A stretch of 64,000 nucleotides of DNA from Tyto alba (Eukaryota > Chordata > Aves > Strigiformes > Tytonidae): positions 13,457,387 to 13,521,386 of the forward strand of contig NW_024881321.1 of assembly GCF_018691265.1 (NCBI RefSeq). Direction: 5' to 3'. The notes beneath the pieces were generated by a model that searched no databases, was not told the DNA's origin, and was given only the letters and a program-made list of their open reading frames with translations. The translations under genes and the position numbers were made by a program. The stretch's first letter is position 1. Every line of letters starts with the position of its first letter. Positions 39,666-50,387 of this stretch are shown piece by piece.

Positions 39666-40550
39666 TTGAAGAAACTTGCTGCTCATGCCTTGGACGGGCA
39701 TACTCTTCACTGGGTAAAAAACTGGCTGGATGGCCAGGCCCAAACAGCTGCGATGAATGGAGTTAAATCCTGTTGGTGGCTGGTCACAAGTGGTGCTCCC
39801 CAGGGCTCAGTACTGGGGCCAGTTCTGTTTTATATCTTTATCAACGATCTGAATGAGGGGATCGAGCGCACCCTCAGTAAGTTTGTAGGCGACACCAAGT
39901 TCGGTGGGAGTGTTGATCTGCTTGAGGGTAGGAAGGCTCTACAGAGGGATCTGGACAGGCTGGATCAATGCGCTGAGGCCCACCGTGTGAGGTTCAACAA
40001 GGCTCAGTGCCAGGTCCTGCACTTGGGTCACAACAACCCCGTGCAACACTACAGGCTTGGAGAAGAGTGGCTGCAAAGCTGCCTGGCACAAAAGGACCTG
40101 GGGGTATTGGTTGACAGCCAGCTGAATCTGAGCTGGCAGGGTGCCCAGGTGGCCAAGAATGCCAACAGCATCCTGACTTGTATCAGGAATAGTGTGGCCA
40201 GCCAGACTGGGAAAGTGATCGTCCCCCTGTACTCAGCACCGGTGAGGCTGCACCTTGAATGCTGTGTTCAATTTTGGGCCCCTCACTACAAGAAAGACAT
40301 TGAGGTGCTGGAGCGTGTCCAAAGAAGGGAAACAAAGCTGGTGAAGGGTCTAGAGCACAAGTCTTATGAGGAGCAGCTGAGGGAGCTGAGGTTGTTTAGC
40401 CTGGAGAAGAGGAGGCTCTGGGGAAACCTTGTCGCTCTCTACGACTACCTGAGAGGAGGTTGTAGCGAGGTGGATGTTGGTCTCTTCTCCCAGGTAACAA
40501 GTGATAGAATGAGAAGAAATGGCTTCAGGTTGCACCAGGGGAGGTTTTGA
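39666..40550 (+). pseudogene. Longest surviving open segment of the CR1 reverse transcriptase
   Basis: The segment is 294 codons open, read from a TTG codon that is not a true start: it is simply where the frame reopens after the lesion upstream. Approximate positions in this segment are VKNWLDG at 17-23, motif B SGAPQG at 42-47, [10 protein letters not shown] at 72-81 (motif C; residue 75 is Gly where the first catalytic Asp is expected, residue 76 is the remaining Asp), then the conserved LHLGHNN and LGVLVD blocks and the C-terminal domain. Members of the family need both Asp residues of motif C together with the motif A Asp for metal binding. This fragment also lacks the N-terminal part of RT in frame, so it cannot encode an active enzyme. 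Confidence 0.9.
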
Positions 40551-40750
40551 CTGGTTATTAGGAAGAATTTCTCACCAAAAAGGTTGTCAAGCATTGGAAC
40601 AGGCTGCCCAGGGAAGTGGTTGAGTCACCATCCCTGGAGGTATTTAGAAGACATGTATATGTGGCACTTAGGGACATGGTTTAGTTGTGGACTTCGCAGT
40701 GCTGGGTTTACTGTTGAACTTGATCTTATAGGTTCTTTCCAACCTAAATG

Positions 40751-40766
40751 ATTCTATGATTCTATG
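40751..40766 (+). repeat. CR1 terminal octamer repeat, 2 x ATTCTATG
   Basis: Two perfect head-to-tail copies form the 3' end of the CR1 element and mark the insertion boundary at about 40767. In this family the 3' hairpin and octamers are the presumed template recognition signal for reverse transcription. Confidence 0.95.
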
Positions 40767-41536
40767 AACTCCTGACTTGAGATGAAGAAGTAAAGATGGG
40801 GAAAGTCCTAAATATGTTACAGTTTGAGTTTTTCAACACCTGGATGATGAGGTAAGGTACATTTGGGCTATGGGTATTCTGTCCTCTACCCAAGCTCATA
40901 AAGAACTGAGTCTCACAATCACATGGTCACGGGAGAATGAGTCTACTGCAGTTGTAGTCATTTGTATGAAATTATTTAATTCTCACTATTTATTAAGTTC
41001 TGCAATGTCCAAGTGGCAAGATTTAGTGCTAACACACGCTGCAATTGCAAGCGAAAAGATAAGCTCTCCACTGTAAATGATACTATGGTGATGAAGAATT
41101 GAGACCTGGCATTTGGCATAATTGAAGATATGTATAGGACAAATGGGATGAAGAAATAATTTTGATCAGCAGTGAATAAGTTGTGAAAGAGATAGCAAAA
41201 AGTTATTATTGTTCTTGTCAATTTTATCTCTCATTGTCCTTAATTTCTCTGGCCAGATTAGAATTAGTATCTGTTCCTAAACTGTCCATGCCAGCCAAAT
41301 TACAACACAGTTAACTCCAAATAATGAATAACCTATAAATCAATGATTATTTGTGACTTTGGATGTTTTAGCACACTTTTTCTAAAGCAGAAGTTATGAT
41401 TGTGCCTTGACTTACCAGAAATCAGTAAAAGGTGTATATTGCCTGACAGAAAGATAGCATTTAGTTGATTTGTGACTTTGCTCTGTCCTACTTCTCTACT
41501 TAATGTCTTAGGCAATTTACAGATTTAGTGTTCACA

Positions 41537-41634
41537 AAAGTGAGGTATTTGAAATAGTATGTTGGTCCCAGCGTTCTGCAAACAGAAAGTGAAATATTTG
41601 AAATAGTGTGTTGGTCCCAACATTCTGCAAACAA
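41537..41634. repeat. Tandem duplication, 2 copies of 49 bp
   Basis: Copy 1 (41537-41585) and copy 2 (41586-41634) both read AAAGTGA..TATTTGAAATAGT.TGTTGGTCCCA..-TTCTGCAAACA in outline. They differ at about six positions (for example GGT versus AAT, TAT versus TGT, GCG versus ACA). The divergence shows that the duplication is not recent and not an assembly doubling. Confidence 0.95.
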
Positions 41635-42622
41635 TTACATATCAGCATCCTCCTATAGTTCTTCCAAGGTACTTCTCACGTGTCTTAATGGGCAGTACTT
41701 TTGGGCTTTGCAACAGCAACTGGCCTGTTTTGACCATGATAAGCAAACGCCTGAAAAAGATATAGCTTTACTAAGGACCCAGTGAGGCACCCATAACTAC
41801 TCCTTGTTCAATAGGACTAAATACAATGTTATAGCACTTCTACAAGGAAACTTTATCATGGTTCACTCTGGGTTTTTGCACATATTTACCAATTTCTAAT
41901 TTGTAAAATTCTTTCTTTTTATTTTGTATTTAATTTAGCCCATTGTCAAGGAGAAATCAACCACAGCAATTTCTTTAGGATCTGAAGTAGACAGAACAAG
42001 GTTCTCACTGGGAGGATAAAAAGGATAACGAAATATATACATCAGAGAAGGCAGTATGCAAGAAGCTGAAGCCTGTTAGAAATTCACTCTGTAGCTTGAA
42101 AAAGATTTATATTTTTCTCTACAAACCTTTAAACAAGTTATTACTGATACAGAAACCCACTGATACTTACAATCTAAAAAAAAAAAAAAAATAAAATTCA
42201 AGAACACTTAATTATAAGGAGGGATTATACAGAACAGGATTACAGTCTGAACATTGTTTGTGAAGGTCATTATTTGCCATTTTTAAGAGCAGTTTAACTA
42301 TACCCAAATATCTATGACATTATATTATACATCCCCCAAGTGATACTGTATGCACTCAATCTGTCATTCTCAAGGTACTCTGCTGCCCTCGAAAGAAGTA
42401 ATAGCATTTTAATAAATGAGCTACAAAATCTCATTTCACTTTGGGGAGACTTTCCTACTACTTTACTCTCAACATCGAAGTGGCAGATGCCTTCATCTAA
42501 GGGCCATTGTCTATGTGCTCATAGACCAAAGTGCTATATTTGAAATTGTAGGAAGAATTCTCCCTCTGCCCCTTCTCATTTAACAGAAAGTTTGTACTAT
42601 GTAACCTTCCATGGGGTAGAGC

Positions 42623-42648
42623 AGAGGATTCATGAGAGAGAATCCTCT
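42623..42648. repeat. Perfect 9-bp inverted repeat, 8-base loop
   Basis: AGAGGATTC at 42623-42631 pairs with GAATCCTCT at 42640-42648 around an ATGAGAGA loop. Its function is unknown. Confidence 0.85.
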
Positions 42649-43080
42649 CAGCTTGAGGATGTAAAACTCTTTATTATTACCATGACAGAATTCTCATTTT
42701 CCAAGCATACTTTGTCTCTTGCAGAATATACAAGGTTTAAATGCAGATGCAAACAAAAACTCATTAATGACTCAAATCAACAGCTGCCATTGATCGTTAA
42801 AACCTAAATGCAGTGACTTCTAAATCTTAAAATGACACAGCAGCTGTGCATTTTGGGAAACGGGAGAAACTGTGACTATAACAATGCATTAATATTTTCT
42901 TCCTTCTACCTATGTATTGCTGAGAATTTTCTCGTTAAAATTAAAAGAACAACATAGCCTTTGTTTGACATTTTCAAGCTATCTATCTGATAAAAAAAAG
43001 AGAAATGTTCCAGTTTTTTATTGATGTCTGTCATACACCACTTCCTCAATGTCTATGTAGTTTGCTTTCACTCTGCAAAG

Positions 43081-43099
43081 AGTTGCTTGAAAAGCAACT
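43081..43099. repeat. Perfect 8-bp inverted repeat, 3-base loop
   Basis: AGTTGCTT at 43081-43088 pairs with AAGCAACT at 43092-43099 around GAA. A stem this short may occur by chance. Confidence 0.8.
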
Positions 43100-43503
43100 T
43101 GGAAAATTTCTCCCATTATTTTTAAAGCATAAGATTTTGTAAATCCCTATGTTCTCTAAAGCAGCACATCTTACTAGGCTACAAAATTTGAAATGCTATG
43201 ACATTTTTACATAAATGAACCTAAAACATCACTTGCTAGTAATGGATAAGAATGCAAACTCGGCCCAAGTTGTAGGCAATGGCCACTACTGAGACCCACT
43301 GACTTCATCACTCATCATTGCAGATAATGATGTTATCTGGCAATTAAAGATATAAAGTAAAATAACAACAAAAAAAATATAACCTAAAAAAATCAATTGG
43401 CCATTACCTGAGATCCCTAACTTTCATAAAAAAGTGGCTTATCTCTATTTCTCAATTTAAATCCTATGTATTTAATTGGAACTGAGAAAGATCCTAACAT
43501 AGC

Positions 43504-43524
43504 AAAAAAAAAAAAAAAAAAAAA
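43504..43524. repeat. Poly-A tract, 21 bases
   Basis: This is an uninterrupted A run followed by further A-rich sequence. Confidence 0.9.
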
Positions 43525-44430
43525 TCCCATTCAGAAACAACAAGAAAAACAACAACAGATAAAAAAAATCATGGTTAAAAATATTTTAGATCTAAATTTA
43601 ACTCATAAAACCACAATTTGGAACAGGTGTTTATGCAATCTTTTCAATTTGCTGTGACATGCAATATGTGATCTGATTGAAACAAAATAATAACCAGTCA
43701 AATCATTGTCAAGTACCTAAAATGACTGTGTGTTGCAAATGAGTTCTCAGGGAAGTCAATGGGAATTAACAGGTGGCTCCATCCCAAATTACCTGTGACA
43801 AAGGAAATGCAACTGGATTTTTGCATGGCAGTAATACTAGCTGCCTAAGAGGGCAGAATTTAGGAAAAGGCTAACAGCTGCAACTATTCGCAAATCCAAA
43901 AAATGGGAGAAAGCAAGCACATCCATCTCACAGGTGTAAGTTGTCCACCTCAGAAAGCTCACCAATTCACCTGCCAGGTGTGTTGAAATATTATTCCTTA
44001 GCTAAACTCCCTCCAGCACCGCACGTCCCAGTCTCTGCAAGAACTGATACATCACTTATCTTTCAGGAGGTTAATGAGCAAACTCTTAATAAATTATGGC
44101 TTTGTACCTTTTTTTACACTTTGGTGATGTAAATACTACCATTTTGATCTGTTAGTGCTTTGGTACTGCTCTGTGTTAAAGAAAACCAGTGGCAAATCAG
44201 GCCTCAAGAATTGTTCCTCATAAATTCTCTGTGATGTAAATGGCTCTATCTGGTTTAAAGTAAAAAGCAGCACATGCACTGTAACACCTTGGAAAAAAAA
44301 ATTATTTGCGAAGAGCAAGTAAATGCAATCTCACAAACAGTACTTACCCAGTCACTGTAAATTAGAAGTCCCTCCTTTTTCCATTCGCTTCAGTCTGAAT
44401 CTCAGTCATTATTTCAGTATAATTCCAAGG

Positions 44431-44435
44431 ACAAG
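44431..44435 (+). repeat. 5' target-site duplication ACAAG of the solo LTR
   Basis: ACAAG directly precedes the TG of the LTR and is repeated exactly after its terminal CA at 44921-44925. Confidence 0.85.
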
Positions 44436-44583
44436 TGTCCTGGTTGGGGCTGGACTAGAGTTTCTGTTGGTTTGGCAGCTGGAGAAGTGCTGCAGCACAC
44501 TGAGACCCCAGGGGCTCCCCAGGGCCCAGTGCCCTCACCTGTGTGCGGGGGCGGGGGGAGCACAGCTGGAGGGCTGGGCCCCG

Positions 44584-44629
44584 ATTGGCCGATAGTCCAT
44601 GTCACGTGACATTGTGCTCACTGTATAAA
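44584..44629 (+). promoter_or_regulatory. LTR promoter cluster: inverted CCAAT, E-box, TATA box
   Basis: ATTGG lies at 44584-44588, the palindrome GTCACGTGAC at 44601-44610 and TATAAA at 44624-44629. The palindromic CACGTG with GT/AC flanks fits the preference of USF and MiT/TFE bHLH-ZIP factors. Predicted initiation would be about 25-30 bp after the TATA box. Activity in the present genome is unknown. Confidence 0.65.
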
Positions 44630-44790
44630 GGCAGGAGTGGGCCTGGAGGGGCTCTCCCTTCTGGGAGTGTTGCTGTGGTGCCTTTGTGTTGGGGATCGCT
44701 GGCTGTGAGCAGGTGGGTGTTGGTCAGTGGGAGGTGAGCAGCTGTATTGTACATTACCTGCTGATACTGCTGTCAGCGTATTGTTTTGTT

Positions 44791-44796
44791 ATTAAA
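44791..44796 (+). terminator. LTR polyadenylation signal ATTAAA
   Basis: This is the common variant hexamer, about 165 bp after the TATA box, followed by a T-rich stretch. It would define the R/U5 boundary roughly 15-25 bp downstream. The related fragment at 24.1 kb has the mutated form CTTAAA. Confidence 0.65.
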
Positions 44797-44858
44797 CTGT
44801 TTTTATCTCAACCCGTGAGTCTCCCTTTGCCCCTCCCATTCCCTCCCCATTCCTAAGT

Positions 44859-44878
44859 GGGGGGAGGGTGGGTGAGGG
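44859..44878 (+). promoter_or_regulatory. G-quadruplex-type motif in LTR U5
   Basis: Four G tracts (six, three, three and three G) are separated by one to three bases, satisfying the usual G3+N1-7 pattern. A C-rich stretch at 44830-44848 could pair with it instead, giving a competing stem. Folding is inferred, not shown. Confidence 0.6.
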
Positions 44879-44920
44879 ACTGCGGGGCATTTAGCTGCTG
44901 ACCAGGATCAAACTATGACA

Positions 44921-44925
44921 ACAAG
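44921..44925 (+). repeat. 3' target-site duplication ACAAG of the solo LTR
   Basis: This is an exact copy of the five bases at 44431-44435. It fixes the LTR boundaries. Confidence 0.85.
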
Positions 44926-47900
44926 TAGTGTGGGTATGCTCCAGGGCTCTGTACTGGAAGACTATGGAAAACACTGACAACAAGCTGCAGACTTATGATG
45001 CATGAATGAAGCAAATGTTCATCACATGGCAGAAAAATCCACTTGACTCTTACTGTTAGACTTGTTTTGCTGTTATTCATTATTTATCCTTTCTCTCACA
45101 ATCAAGAGAAACAGATCCTAGAGTATCTTCTCAATTTCTTCTTGACTTGTAGGTCTTTACCTAGCTTTCAAGAAGCCGTCTGGCTCTGTACACCAAGAAA
45201 TATTTTCATAACTAACGTAGTAGTTCTGTTTCAGGCATTTGACTTTTACAGTTTAACTGTCTTCATCACACACAAATTGCTAAATGGCTTTGTGTAGCAA
45301 ACACATAGAGAGCTGTACCATCTGATCAAGAAATATCTGAGTGGGTATGACTTGTGATCATATTTATTGGCATTTCATTTAAAACCTCTTCTGAATCATC
45401 ATTTGCATCATCATCTAAGTCTGATCTCTTTTGTTCAATAAGTCAATGCTTCTTGTCTGCTTGTTCTAAAAACAAGAATTCAAAACTCAGGACTCTATTC
45501 CTCTACTCAAAAGTGGGGTCAATAAAAATGTGTAGGAGGAGATTCCTCACCTTCATTAACAAGGTTGAAAGGAGCAAAGTTCCCTAGAAGTGGATGAAGA
45601 CAGGGAACAGCCCATCCACCAAGACAGTAGATATAGTAAACCAATAAAAGCTGGCAGGACACACTGGCACCATAAAAACAAATCCCTTTTGGCTGAAGTG
45701 CCTTAAAGATGTCTACAAATGAATAGAGATTTGACAGGAACTCAGGCAAACTTCTTTGTGTAGGGCAAGTGCTGAATACCCATGGCATTTCTAACAAAAT
45801 GATGTATTAAAAAGTATAATAAAAGATCATGCTTTTGAAGCAGAAGTACAGCAATCCAACTAGTTTTTAATATACTGCAACAATTAATGCTGTCGTGTAT
45901 ATTTATGTTCTGCCATTGCTGGAGAACTTGCTGTTTCTGTTAGAAGAAACAAAGGAGTCATCAAAAATTTCCTTCACACAATCCTGTTTACTTACAGTAA
46001 ATGTCAGGAAGCATGACTTTGTCGAAAAACTGGATACAAAATACAGTTTACTGTCACAGCTGCAGCCAATAAATCCACTGACCTCTGAACTTCTATTTCA
46101 GAAATGCCTCTTATTTCTTCAGGTGGGTAGGTGTGAGTTATGTCATGCAGCCAAATACTTTGTGGCACAGCTTCTACTGTTTCCAGCAGGGCCTACATAA
46201 AAGAGTGTTTAATTGTTCCTTCTGTGTAGCCTGAAGGAAATATGGTAAGCCAGCCTACCCAGCAATTTAACCAGGCCTCTGAATAAAGTTAGATACTGAG
46301 GTTAAAGAACTTAATTTACCACAGTTTAACAGACTGGTCAGACCCACTGTGAAAGGTATTTCATCTACTACTCCCTTTTTTTTTTTTTTTTGGGACTGCC
46401 TTCTGAATTTCATCCCCCACTGAAAAACAAGTTTGTTTGTTACGCCCTGATTTTTCTTTTTTATTTGCCTTTTTTTTTTTTTTCTTTCGTTCCCCTCTCC
46501 CAAAGTCAGAAGATCCAGTAAATCCAAGTAGTTACATATAGCCTTTAAAATATATTCTTTTTCATAGAAGTACAAATTTCTATGACTAATTTTCTATAAT
46601 AGTTTGAGTAGTTTTGAGACTACTAACCTACAATGTGAAGGTCTCACATTAGATATAGGGCAAAACTACACATCTTTAAAAATTTAGCCCAAAATACTCA
46701 GTGATACAGATTCCAAACTGATAATATACTTCTGACCACAGGCTGTCACTTCTGTCTGTATTAGGAAGGAGACCCTCTTTCTGTCAGTCATCAAAAACTG
46801 AGCATCATTTTCATCCTGACATCAAACTTCCCTCCAGTGAAAAGGAATTTGCTATTGAAGAAGGCTACAGCAGCTCAAAATATTTTAAGTTTATATGGTG
46901 AAAATACCTGTTACCAAGAATAAATAAAATTGCATTTCCTTTAGATGTATAATAAATGCTGTTATTATAGTCTTGGAATTTGCCTGGACCATTAACAATA
47001 ATTAAACAAGATGCTCGTGTTCGCTCTGTTTTAATATTGGTTTAAGTGTCCAGAGTAAAATGGTGATGTTTAATATTTAAATATCAAACACTTTGATTAA
47101 ACATTAGGGTGTTAAACTAATATCAAGGAAGGCTGAAAATGAGTTTATAAAAGTGTCCATAGGCCTTTTGGGTTGCAATGGACAAAAATGCTTTTTGAAA
47201 TTTGCCAGGTAGGCATCTTTTCAAAAAGTAGCCTGACCATAAGATCACAAATGTGAACTGTAATTAATAAGCAACATTTCAAAATCTGTACTACTGCTAG
47301 GCTATGAAAAAAAGATGAATGTTTACCACAGGAAACAGAATCTGCAGGATTCTTGCTAAAATCAGGTATGAGTACAGCAGCTCAAAGAGTCAGGACAAAA
47401 GGTACTCAACATCGACTCACCTTACTTATTCTCTCAAACAAATAATTAACTAGAAATAAATTGAATTCCCTAATAGAAAATATTAAGTTTATAGGTCTCT
47501 CAGTCAGGTCTGCAACTTTCTAAATACCTGAGGAATTCCCATAAAATCCACCAGGGTTGGTCCAAATATGCTTCTACACCTTGGAGCCATTATACCTCCT
47601 CTCAAGATTCATCCTTCTTCTTTCTCCAGAAATATTATTCTACATCAATCATATGAGTTGAGCTCTCTTTCTCCTGAAAACTCCCATCACAGTAGTTTGA
47701 ATTCAAACTTCCAAACAAACCTGAAGGGATTTTTCCAAACCAAACCAAAACAACAAAAAAACAGTTCAGATTTTGAGTGAATTGCTCATTGCAAAATATG
47801 TCCAAAGGGGTTTGATACCAAAAAAAAAATGAAACAAACAAAACAAAAACAAAAACCAAGAAAATCACTCCCTAGAAGCCAGCTATTTTCAATCCTGAAA

Positions 47901-49079
47901 AGCTACAAGGATTGCAGACAGGGATAAACATCAGTTGCCTGGGTGCAAATGTAAAAGCCTTCACATTACCCATTTTACATCATAGCTGCAAATTATCAAT
48001 TTCACTGTATTAAGGAGACAGCATAGTATGCTTCTAGCTTTCAGTCACGTTTAATAAAGAGAAATCCTGATACTGAATGAACAATACCCGTTGGCTACTT
48101 TTAAAATAATCCATTGAGAATACTACAATATTCCATATATTTATAACAAGTATTTTGTTTATTTAAGGAAATACCCCAAAGAAACATTACTCTCTTATTT
48201 CATGTATATGGAATAAAAATGCAAATAATATAAGTTTAGTTGTTTGGTTTTTTTTTTTTTTTTTTGTGTGGTGATTTGTTTTTTTTTTTGGCTTTAATTA
48301 TTGGGAACAGTAAAAATATTGTTTAAGACTAGCTGTGTCAGAGTTTTGGATACTAAGTGTGACAGGCTCTGCAGGTGTACATTGCTTTGCTTATTGATAC
48401 AAATTGAATCTGAACATAGCAATTTATTCAGCAAATCAAACCAATCACTGCACTGCAGTTTTCTCTTTCAGTTCTCATTTCCCAACCAACTACTCTTAAC
48501 CACTTTGCTACTTCTGCTTTACAGCAAGGTTTCAACTGCTATTAGCAGTTGTTTTATGGTGAGGGTATATGGATTTAAAAAAAAATCTAAAGACTGTTAT
48601 ACCTTTCCATTGCTGTCATTAAATGTTGCATCATTCACATCTGTTCCATACTGGTTGCCCATCTGCAAACACATTACCATTAAATGTATTTCTCTCCCCT
48701 AGTAAAAAACTAACCATTGTTATGCCATGCAAAGTATTGAAACAGATTGGGAGTGAAATCTGTTTTAATAAACTGTGAATATTTGTCCAAAGAACAAGAT
48801 TACCTCAAATCCTTCTTTTTCATTAAGAACCATACTGAAAAAGAGGTTCTTTAATGCAATCATGCTGTATGTTATTTTGTTAAAAGATAATTAAGCTAAC
48901 CAGTCCTCCAAAATAACCAACACGAAAAGATCAAAGAATGAAAATTTACACGAGATTGCCCAATAGATATGTGAGGAAAGAGTAGTAACCAAGTCAGGAA
49001 AAGTAAACTGGCAGCCAGCTAAAGGGGGAAAAAAATAGAGCAATCTTACAGTGTTGAGCCAATATATAACCCTGGATTA
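44926..49079. other. AT-rich gene-free DNA
   Basis: T runs at 46376-46392, 46470-46483 and 48248-48265, and an A/C-rich tract at 47820-47862, are the only repeats seen. The 133-codon open frame at 48301-48702 opens at TTG and has no domain. No gene supported. Confidence 0.6.
48248..48265. repeat. Poly-T tract, 18 bases
   Basis: This is a pure T run followed by GTGTGGTG and a second T run. Confidence 0.9.
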
Positions 49080-49153
49080 ATAGCTAGCCTTGGCAAGGCT
49101 CAAATGTGAAGATGCTCACATCGGGCATCCCAGACTTGCTGCTACCAGAGGTT

Positions 49154-49168
49154 GTTGCTATGGTAACC
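49154..49168. promoter_or_regulatory. RFX X-box-like motif
   Basis: GTTGCTATGGTAACC is a near-palindromic match to the RFX-family X-box (GTTGCCATGGCAAC type), with both half-sites intact apart from C-to-T and C-to-T steps that the family tolerates. Whether it is bound is unknown. Confidence 0.5.
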
Positions 49169-49442
49169 AGTGACAGTCAGCCAACAGTAAAATGAATTTA
49201 GAAAAGATAGTTAGGAAATACTGAAAGGAATAAAGAAAAAAGAAAAGAAGACAAGAAGTTTGATGTCTGTAAGTAGATGCACAGTTCCATTGTCTGCCAC
49301 TTGCTGTAGAGCAGCGGTGGAATCCATCTCTAAAATGGAGCCAAATTTCCATTTTACCTCTGTGATATTTGAAGGATATTACTGCCTGTATGAGTTTCTA
49401 ATTGAAAGAAATTATTGTCTCATTCACGCGACAGCTTGTCAG

Positions 49443-49452
49443 TGACTCAGCA
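49443..49452 (+). promoter_or_regulatory. AP-1 / antioxidant-response-type motif
   Basis: TGACTCAGCA contains both TGACTCA (AP-1) and the TGACnnnGC core bound by CNC-bZIP/small Maf dimers. Such ten-base motifs arise by chance at moderate frequency. It is listed because of its proximity to the RFX motif. Confidence 0.35.
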
Positions 49453-49990
49453 ATCCAGCAAATTCAGCCGCCTCTGAAAACTGCATGGAACTCTTACCAC
49501 ATTGTTCTCATCTAAACTGTTTACAGGAAGCCTGGAGTGGCCCATTTCTGTCTTTTGCCTTTAAATCAGCTTGGGGATGGTTCCACCCTGACATGTATAA
49601 AGGCTCAATGGAAGAAGTATTTGTCACTGAAACAAAAGGATTTGGAACTTTACAAATCTGGTGGAAAACTCAGTTGATTTTCTTTCAGACAAAGAACAAG
49701 GCAAGAGACTGGTCATTTTAAAAGCAAAATTTTGTTCAAAGGAGGCTAGCTGGAACTGCAGTCAGTGGACCATAAATCACAGTGCCCATGCCCAGCTGTG
49801 CAGCACTGCATGGAAGAAAAGGTTTTGGATGGCAATGTCCCTTAGCGATAGCTGCAGATGTGTATGCCAGGGAGGTAGTTATTGTTGTTTACTTGCTGTG
49901 CTATCAACGCGGTATGCTAGAAAGCACACTTTTTAGGAATCAGTGTGTGTGCACTATATTATCTTATCTCTTGCAAAACATCATCCCAGC

Positions 49991-50387
49991 CCCCTGAAAA
50001 ACTGCTGTAGTACTGGCAGAAAGAGATAAAAATGAAGTACTACGTCTGGTAAAGCTGAAGTGCTGAACTAGACTTCCCTACAAGCACCTTTTCATAAGAT
50101 TGACTGTACGCCACGATCAAGAATATGAACAAGAAAACCTCGTATTCAGCCCTGGAAATCTTCAATGGTTGATTTGTGTGCATGCATTTTTCAAGCCTAG
50201 AAATGGCATGAAGATGGGTAGAGGCAAAAAAGCTGTGAGACAGAACAAGCATGGAAGCTGTTATTTTCAGAGAATAAATATCCAGAGAGGCATTTACACA
50301 AAAATGTGCTTTTACAGAAATAGCAAGCACAACCACAGTTGGAGAAATTGAGCAAGTGTGTCTCCCCTTCCAGCCCTGGGAGTATGA
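49991..50387. other. AT-rich gene-free DNA
   Basis: Nothing recognisable. Short overlapping open frames on both strands have no domain. Confidence 0.6.

Larger units (their letters stand above)
39057..40767 (+). mobile_element. 5'-truncated, inactivated CR1 LINE (reverse transcriptase region to 3' end)
   Basis: This is the 3' 1.7 kb of an avian CR1 non-LTR retrotransposon. The ORF2 reverse transcriptase is readable in order: EVLNAFFASVFNSKTS from 39060, the fingers region with DWRLANVTPIYKKG ending in a TGA at 39381-39383, [15 protein letters not shown] from about 39393, motif A YLDFSKAFDTV (Asp at 39607-39609), motif [15 protein letters not shown] (from 39789), motif C FVGD (39882-39893), then the thumb and C-terminal [20 protein letters not shown]. 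Full CR1 ORF2 also has an upstream endonuclease, which is absent here by truncation. Breaks are the TGA at 39381, a frameshift near 39568, scrambled sequence at about 39622-39665, and a TGA at 40548-40550 upstream of still-recognisable C-terminal codons. The catalytic motif reads F-V-G-D where an A-D-D core is expected. The end carries two tandem ATTCTATG octamers (40751-40766), the CR1 hallmark. Confidence 0.95.
40768..44430. other. AT-rich gene-free DNA between CR1 and solo LTR
   Basis: It holds the 49-bp tandem duplication at 41537-41634, A16 at 42176-42191, a 9-bp hairpin at 42623-42648, an 8-bp hairpin at 43081-43099 and A21 at 43504-43524. The phrase GGGAAGTCAATGGGAATTAA near 43750 resembles a fragment common to old sauropsid repeats, but it is too short to call. 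Confidence 0.6.
44436..44920 (+). mobile_element. Solo LTR of an endogenous retrovirus (ERVL-like by duplication length)
   Basis: This is a 485-bp LTR that starts TGTC and ends GACA, giving the expected TG..CA ends and a 4-bp terminal inverted repeat. It is flanked by identical 5-bp duplications. Promoter and processing signals are in the right order for a plus-strand LTR: an inverted CCAAT box (ATTGG, 44584-44588), a GTCACGTGAC E-box (44601-44610), TATAAA (44624-44629) and ATTAAA (44791-44796). No gag, pol or env sequence adjoins it, so the internal region was probably lost by recombination between the two LTRs. A 5-bp duplication is typical of class III (ERVL-type) elements in vertebrates, whereas ERVK usually gives 6 and ERV1 gives 4. 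The intact duplications and retained CpGs suggest a younger insertion than the fragment at 24.1 kb. The family name is not assigned. Confidence 0.9.
49080..49990. other. Slightly GC-richer unique block with transcription-factor-like motifs
   Basis: Base composition rises visibly compared with the neighbours. The block holds the RFX-type motif at 49154-49168 and the AP-1/ARE-type motif at 49443-49452. Overlapping short open frames occur in several phases without a recognisable domain. The lack of any repeat signature leaves a conserved non-coding element as one possibility. This is inference. Confidence 0.3.

Noticed and set aside
48533..48551. 7-bp inverted repeat CAACTGC/GCAGTTG
   Set aside because: It is short enough to be expected by chance several times in 64 kb.
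48301..48702. 133-codon open frame, plus strand
   Set aside because: It opens at TTG, not ATG, and follows a T-rich low-complexity tract. The residue composition is that of random AT-rich DNA, and no domain or splice context supports it.
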